A stretch of 23,298 nucleotides of DNA from Pseudomonadota bacterium (GTDB taxonomy: Bacteria; Pseudomonadota; Alphaproteobacteria; Rhizobiales; Kaistiaceae), in the NCBI GenBank assembly GCA_023391905.1, contig JAEWAD010000118.1, forward strand, positions 1 through 23,298, given 5' to 3'. How positions within the stretch are numbered: the stretch's first letter is position 1; every line of letters starts with the position of its first letter. The position numbers and the translations under genes were made by a program. Of the stretch, positions 18,270 to 23,298 are shown piece after piece. The notes below the pieces were generated by a model. That model ran no database searches. It saw nothing but the letters and a program-made list of their open reading frames with translations, and was not told the origin of the DNA.

Positions 18270-19531
18270 ATGGCGGATTTCGGCGCGACACTGGTGCAGA
18301 AGCGCATCCTCCTCGTCATCGCCGGCGGCATCGCCGCCTATAAGAGCCTCGACCTGATCCGTCGCCTGAAGGAGCGCGGCGCCACCGTGCGCGTCGTGAT
18401 GACGAAGGGCGCGACCGAGTTCGTCACGCCGCTGGCGGCCGGCGCCTTGGCCGGCGGCACCGTCTACACCGAGCTGTTCGACCGCGAGGCGGAGCAGGAT
18501 GTCGGCCATATCCGGCTCGCGCGCGAGGCCGACCTCATCGTCGTCGCGCCGGCCACCGCCGATCTGATGGCGAAGATGGCGGGCGGCCATGCCGACGACC
18601 TCGCCAGCGCCGTTCTGCTCGCGACCAATTTGCCCGTCCTCGTCGCCCCGGCGATGAACCCGGCCATGTGGGCGCATCCGGCGACGCAGCGCAACGTCGC
18701 CCGGCTCGCCGCCGACGGCATCGGCTTCGTCGGCCCCGAGCGCGGCGAGATGGCCGAGAGCGGCGAGGCCGGCACCGGCCGGATGAGCGAACCACTCGCC
18801 ATCGTCGCCGCCGTCGAGGCCCTTCTCGACGCCGGGAACGAGGCGGCCGGCGACGTGGGCGCCAGCCGCAAGCCATTGGCCGGCAAGCATGTTTTGATCA
18901 CCGCCGGGCCGACGCACGAGCCGATCGACCCCGTCCGCTACATCGCCAACCGCTCCTCCGGCAAGCAGGGTTTCGCCATCGCCGCCGCCGCAGCCGCCGC
19001 CGGCGCCCGCGTGACGCTGGTCGCCGGGCCGGTCGGGCTCGCCGATCCCGAAGGCGTCTCGGTCCGCCGGGTCGAGACGGCGCGCGACATGCTGGCCGCC
19101 GTCGAGATCGCGCTGCCGGCCGACATCGCCGTCTTCGCCGCCGCCGTCGCCGACTGGCGGCCGGCGCATGAGGCGGCGTCGAAATTGAAGAAGGACGGCA
19201 GCGGCGTGGTGCCGCCGCTCCATGTCACCGAGAACCCGGACATCCTTTCGACCATCGCCCACCGCACGGACGGCCGGCCCGGCCTCGTCGTCGGCTTCGC
19301 AGCCGAGACGGACGATGTGCTTGAAAACGCGAAGAAAAAGCTCGGCCCAAGGGCGCAGACGTGATCGTCGCCAACGACGTCTCGCCCGAGACCGGCGTGA
19401 TGGGCGGCAGCGCCAACACGGTGCATCTCGTCACCGCCGCCGGCATCGAGAGCTGGCCCGAGCTGCCGAAGGACGCGGTGGCGCGCCGCCTCGTCGACTG
19501 GATCGTCGGCCGCCTCGACAAGACCTCCTGA
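18270..19531 (+). pseudogene. coaBC: CoaBC (PPC decarboxylase/PPC synthetase), single-base frameshift
   Basis: This bifunctional CoA-pathway enzyme has CoaB joining 4'-phosphopantothenate to cysteine (CTP) and CoaC decarboxylating the product (FMN). CoaC spans about 1-190, with IAGGIAAYKSLDLIRRL (17-33), H80, VAPATADLMAKMA and PAMNPAMW (127-134). CoaB follows, with ITAGPTHEPIDPVRYIANRSSGKQG (210-234). The frame breaks at CCC (19346-19348): as read it stops at TGA 19362-19364 after 364 residues. Adding one C there gives KLGPKGADVIVANDV and restores a roughly 420-residue protein ending at TGA 19529-19531. The missing 60 residues belong to the CoaB active region, so the true gene is probably intact and the base missing from the sequence. 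The ribosome binding site is good (GGGGAGAGGAAGC before ATG). Confidence 0.9.
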
Positions 19532-19532
19532 C

Positions 19533-19541
19533 GGGGAAGGA
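19533..19541 (+). promoter_or_regulatory. Ribosome binding site that decides the DUF4105 start
   Basis: GGGGAAGGA directly follows the coaBC TGA and lies 7 nt before an ATC codon (19549). No ATG, GTG or TTG occurs in frame between it and the first membrane helix. It is therefore the main evidence that translation begins at 19549. Confidence 0.55.
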
Positions 19542-19548
19542 CGGGGCC

Positions 19549-20559
19549 ATCCGTACGCTCGCGACGCTCTTCCGGTGGCTCGGCCGCCTGCTGCTCTGGC
19601 TCGCCATCCTGCTCAGCGCGGTGGTGGTCGGCCTCGCCTTCTGGTACCAGCTGCCACTGCCGGAGCTGGCGAAGAAGATCGCCATCGGCGGCTGGGCGGT
19701 CTTCGCCCTCGGCGTGCTTTTCCTCGACATATCAAGGCGTTCGTGGATTGCTCGCGGCGCCTATCTGCTGGCGCTCGTCGCCGTCGGCTTGTGGTGGGCG
19801 TCGATCAAACCCAGCTTCGACCATGAATGGGCTCCCGACGTCGAGCACATCGTCACCGGCACCCGCGACGGCGACATTGTCACGCTGACGAATGTCCGCA
19901 ATTTCGACTGGGTCAGCGAGACCGAGTTCACGCCGCGCTGGGAAACGCGCCGCTACGACCTCTCCAAGGTCGAGACGGTCGACCTGTTCCTGTCCTACTG
20001 GTCGAGCCCGGCGATCGCCCACACGCTCGTCTCGTTCGGCTTCGAGGGTGGCGATCACGTTGTTTTCTCAGCGGAAATCCGCAAGGAGAAGGGCGAGAGC
20101 TTCTCCTCGATCGGCGGTTTCTTCAAGGAATTCGACCTGGCGCTGATCGCCGCCGACGAGCGCGACATCGTCCGCCTCCGCACCAACGCCCGCGGCGAGG
20201 ACGTCTACCGCTATCCGATCCGGATGCCGAAGGCGGGCATGCAGGAACTGTTCTGGTCCTATGTCGAGACCGGCAACCGGCTTGCGACCGTGCCCACCTT
20301 CTACAACACCGTCACCACCAACTGCACGACGGTGGTGTTCCGCCTGCTCAGGGCGCTGGAGCCCGCGCTGCCCTTCGACTACCGCATCCTGCTGTCGGGC
20401 TATCTGCCGAGCTACATCTACCAGAACCAGGGTTTCGAGACCGGCTTGAGCGAGGCGGAGTTCCGCCGGCGCGCCGCGATCAGCGCGCTCGGCATCGCCG
20501 CCGGCGACAGCCCCGATTTCTCGACCGCCATCCGCGCCGAGGGCACGCTGCCGCGTTAG
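19549..20559 (+). CDS. DUF4105 (Lnb N-terminal periplasmic) membrane protein
   Basis: The 336-residue protein has three predicted membrane helices (about 9-33, 42-59 and 66-84), then a soluble domain of the DUF4105 type. The domain contains SPAIAHTLVSFGFEGGDHVVFSAEIRKEKGESF (153-185), AADERDIVRLRTNARGEDVYRYPI and FYNTVTTNCTTVVFRLL (251-267). H158 and C259 are the conserved His and Cys; a papain-like hydrolase activity is inferred from the family and not demonstrated. The domain probably faces the periplasm. The start is uncertain: ATC 19549 follows a good ribosome binding site, while the first in-frame standard codon, GTG 19621, falls inside helix 1. It lies 17 nt after coaBC and 38 nt before dut, so it is in the same operon. 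Confidence 0.8.
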   Translation: MRTLATLFRWLGRLLLWLAILLSAVVVGLAFWYQLPLPELAKKIAIGGWAVFALGVLFLDISRRSWIARGAYLLALVAVGLWWASIKPSFDHEWAPDVEHIVTGTRDGDIVTLTNVRNFDWVSETEFTPRWETRRYDLSKVETVDLFLSYWSSPAIAHTLVSFGFEGGDHVVFSAEIRKEKGESFSSIGGFFKEFDLALIAADERDIVRLRTNARGEDVYRYPIRMPKAGMQELFWSYVETGNRLATVPTFYNTVTTNCTTVVFRLLRALEPALPFDYRILLSGYLPSYIYQNQGFETGLSEAEFRRRAAISALGIAAGDSPDFSTAIRAEGTLPR

Positions 20560-20597
20560 CCTTCCGGTAACACTTCGTTAAGCATGAGGACCGTGCC

Positions 20598-21074
20598 GTG
20601 CCGCACCAGCCGACCATCGAACTGAAGGTGCTCGACCCGCGCCTCGCAACGTGGGGCCTGCCCGCCTATCAGAGCGACATGGCGGCGGCGATCGACCTGC
20701 GCGCCGCGATCGACGCGCCGCTCCAGATCGAGGCCGGTTCGCCCGCCGTGCTGGTGCCGAGCGGGCTTGCGCTGTTCATTCGCGACCCGTTCGTGGCGGC
20801 GATGATCCTTCCCCGCTCCGGCCTCGGCCACAAGACGGGCCTGGTGCTCGGCAATTCGACCGGCCTGATCGACGCCGACTATCTCGGGCCGATCCTGGTC
20901 AGCGTCTGGAACCGCAATGCCGCCGGCACGCCGCCGATCGAAATCCAGCCCGGCGACCGCATTGCCCAGATGGTGTTCGTGCCGGTGGTCAGGCCGCGTT
21001 TCGACGTGGTGACGGAATTCTCGGCCGAGACGGCGCGCGGCGCCGGCGGCTTCGGCTCGACGGGCGGCAAGTAG
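20598..21074 (+). CDS. dut: dUTP diphosphatase (trimeric dUTPase)
   Basis: This enzyme hydrolyses dUTP to dUMP and pyrophosphate, keeping uracil out of DNA and supplying dTMP synthesis. The 158-residue protein has the five trimeric dUTPase motifs: AAAIDLRA (29-36), LPRSGLGHKTG (71-81) and GLIDADY (89-95, catalytic D92). PGDRIAQMVFVPV (118-130) and the C-terminal RGAGGFGSTG (147-156) complete the set. GTG 20598 is the start, with GAGGA 7 nt upstream. The sequence is closer to the beta/gammaproteobacterial type (LGHKTGLVLGN, VSVWNRN) than to what I recall of the usual alphaproteobacterial one. Its position downstream of coaBC is conventional. Confidence 0.96.
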   Translation: MPHQPTIELKVLDPRLATWGLPAYQSDMAAAIDLRAAIDAPLQIEAGSPAVLVPSGLALFIRDPFVAAMILPRSGLGHKTGLVLGNSTGLIDADYLGPILVSVWNRNAAGTPPIEIQPGDRIAQMVFVPVVRPRFDVVTEFSAETARGAGGFGSTGGK

Positions 21075-21123
21075 GCATTTAGGCTTCGCGCAAAAGGCGC
21101 CGGACGAAACAGGGAGATGCGGC

Positions 21124-22101
<978 letters not shown>

Positions 22102-22523
22102 ACGCTGCAATCGAGCGACGGCCGCTGTTCGCCCGTGACGCTGTGCGTCTGGACGAGCAGCGGCCGCACCTCGATGCTGCCGAACCGCGCCATCGGGCAG
22201 GCGCCGGCGATCGCCACCGCCGCCGCCATGTCGTCCGCCTCGACGATCAGGAAGCCGCCGAGGAACTCCTTCGCCTCGGTGAAGGGGCCGTCGGTGACGG
22301 TGGTGCGCCCGCCGCGCGTGCGGACGATCGCCGCGTTCCCAGGCGGCTCGAGCGGTCGCGCCAGGATCAGCTGGCCGCTCCGGCGCAGCTCCCAGTCATG
22401 CGCGATGGTCTCGTCGGTGAGCCGCGCTTGCTCTTCCTTCGACAGCGCGGCCATGGCCGCGCCGTCGACATGCACCAGACAGGCATATTGCATCGGAAAA
22501 CTCCCTGAACGGGGACGATGGCC

Positions 22524-23237
22524 TCAGCGGTATTCGAGGCTCGGATACCAGTCGGTGCCGCGACCTTCCGGCGTCATGTCGAGCATGGTCCAGAGCGGCA
22601 TCGTATCCGGGGCGCCGCGCGGGTCCTGGCCGGGATCGGCCGTCTCGAAACCCATCTCGGCGGCCCAGAAGTGGCGGATCGTGCCGTCGCGGCGGGTGAA
22701 GACGTTGAGGCCGGGGCTGTCGCCATCCTGGGGATCGACATAATCGCGCGTGTAGTCGCCGGAAACGTCGGAGAAGAGCCTCAACGCCTTCCAGCCGCGC
22801 TCCTGCTTGAAGGCGACGAGCTTTTCGATCGGCGAGCGCGCGATCATCACGAAGGCGGCGCGCTGGCCGATATCCTCGGCCTCGCCGTCCCAGGCGCTCA
22901 TCTGCGAGGTGCACATCGGGCACGGCCGCTGGCGCTGCGGACCATACATGTAGCTGTAGGCGATGAGGGTCTGCTTGTCGCCGAAGAGATCGGCGAGCGA
23001 GGCCGGACCGTTCTCGCCGACGAAGCGATAGTCCTTGGCCACCGGGCCGCCCGGCGGCAGCGCGCGGCGCTGCGCGGCGACCGCTTCGATATGGCGGCGC
23101 AGCTCGATCTCGGCGGCGAGCAGCTCGGTGCGCGCCTTGCGATAGGCGTCGCTCTCGTTCGGCATCCGCGCCCGGTTGCGGGCGGCGAGCTCCGCCGCCG
23201 GAACCAGATCCGGCGACGTCATCTGATCATGGGCCAT
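22524..23237 (-). CDS. DUF899 thioredoxin-like protein
   Basis: This 237-residue protein belongs to the DUF899 family, a thioredoxin-like group. An N-terminal helical part (RKARTELLAAEIELRRHIEAVAAQRRALPPGG, 33-64) precedes the fold. The fold has LIAYSYMYGP (91-100) and a CxxC pair, C106 and C109 (CPMCTSQMSAWDG). SDVSGDYTRDY and LNVFTRRDGTIRHFWAAEMGF follow. The redox role is inferred from the CxxC; substrates are unknown. There is no signal peptide, so it is probably cytoplasmic. ATG 23237 has GGGAG 8 nt upstream. It is the first gene of a two-gene unit with the YCII protein. Confidence 0.9.
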   Translation of the reverse strand: MAHDQMTSPDLVPAAELAARNRARMPNESDAYRKARTELLAAEIELRRHIEAVAAQRRALPPGGPVAKDYRFVGENGPASLADLFGDKQTLIAYSYMYGPQRQRPCPMCTSQMSAWDGEAEDIGQRAAFVMIARSPIEKLVAFKQERGWKALRLFSDVSGDYTRDYVDPQDGDSPGLNVFTRRDGTIRHFWAAEMGFETADPGQDPRGAPDTMPLWTMLDMTPEGRGTDWYPSLEYR

Positions 23238-23264
23238 GGTCTTCTCCCTTCGCTCGGTCCTCGA

Positions 23265-23288
23265 CGACGCGGCGAAAACGCCGCGTCG
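23265..23288. other. Strong hairpin upstream of the DUF899 gene
   Basis: CGACGCGGCG-AAAA-CGCCGCGTCG has perfect 10-bp arms and a 4-nt loop, ending 27 bp upstream of the DUF899 start. No T-run follows it on the minus strand. It may terminate a gene beyond the window, act as a leader structure of the DUF899-YCII transcript, or be an operator. Confidence 0.5.
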
Positions 23289-23298
23289 CCCTGCCTCA

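Noticed and set aside
16458..19262. 934-residue minus-strand frame opposite ubiB and coaBC
   Set aside because: Antisense to conserved genes, with His/Asp/Arg-rich low-complexity sequence and no motif; a GC-skew artefact.

Overview
This is a GC-rich window (about two-thirds G+C by eye) from an alphaproteobacterial chromosome, most likely Hyphomicrobiales (Rhizobiales). That placement rests on the gene order mutM - enoyl-CoA hydratase - rpsT - dnaA, with ubiE-ubiB-coaBC diverging from mutM, and on the protein sequences. The genus cannot be fixed from the sequence alone. The window is almost entirely core chromosome. There is no CRISPR array, tRNA, rRNA, insertion sequence or phage gene.

Layout. 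Positions 1-289 hold the start of a small membrane protein (minus, cut by the window edge). Next come gnd (minus), a secreted LprI/DUF1311 protein (plus) and gyrB (minus). A DedA membrane protein (plus) runs tail-to-tail into recQ (minus). A minus-strand replication block follows: rhodanese - dnaA - dnaN - recF - LysE-type exporter. recF overlaps both of its neighbours by 4 nt. An intergenic stretch of about 660 bp (12818-13478) separates the rhodanese from rpsT, which has a clear intrinsic terminator. Then come an enoyl-CoA hydratase and mutM (both minus). Diverging from mutM is a plus-strand series: ubiE - ubiB - coaBC - DUF4105 membrane protein - dut - cysK. The window closes with a minus-strand pair, a DUF899 thioredoxin-like protein and a YCII protein; the YCII gene overlaps the 3' end of cysK.

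How the genes work together. dnaA, dnaN, recF, gyrB, recQ and mutM cover replication initiation, clamp loading, supercoiling and repair. ubiE and ubiB serve ubiquinone synthesis. coaBC makes 4'-phosphopantetheine for CoA. dut limits dUTP. cysK makes cysteine, which CoaB also consumes.

Most notable points. Two genes (the LysE family gene and coaBC) are each broken by one base in a short homopolymer while the rest of the reading frame is intact. For coaBC, whose product is needed for CoA synthesis, a sequence error is the likely explanation. The DUF4105 gene between coaBC and dut has no ATG/GTG/TTG before its first membrane helix; a good ribosome binding site points to an ATC codon. Dut resembles the beta/gammaproteobacterial type, not the usual alphaproteobacterial type. 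CoaC has Ser where the catalytic Cys is expected. The dnaA-dnaN gap contains a terminator-like hairpin, two palindromes and a second hairpin with a short T-run just before dnaN. I did not find a convincing novel multi-gene system here.
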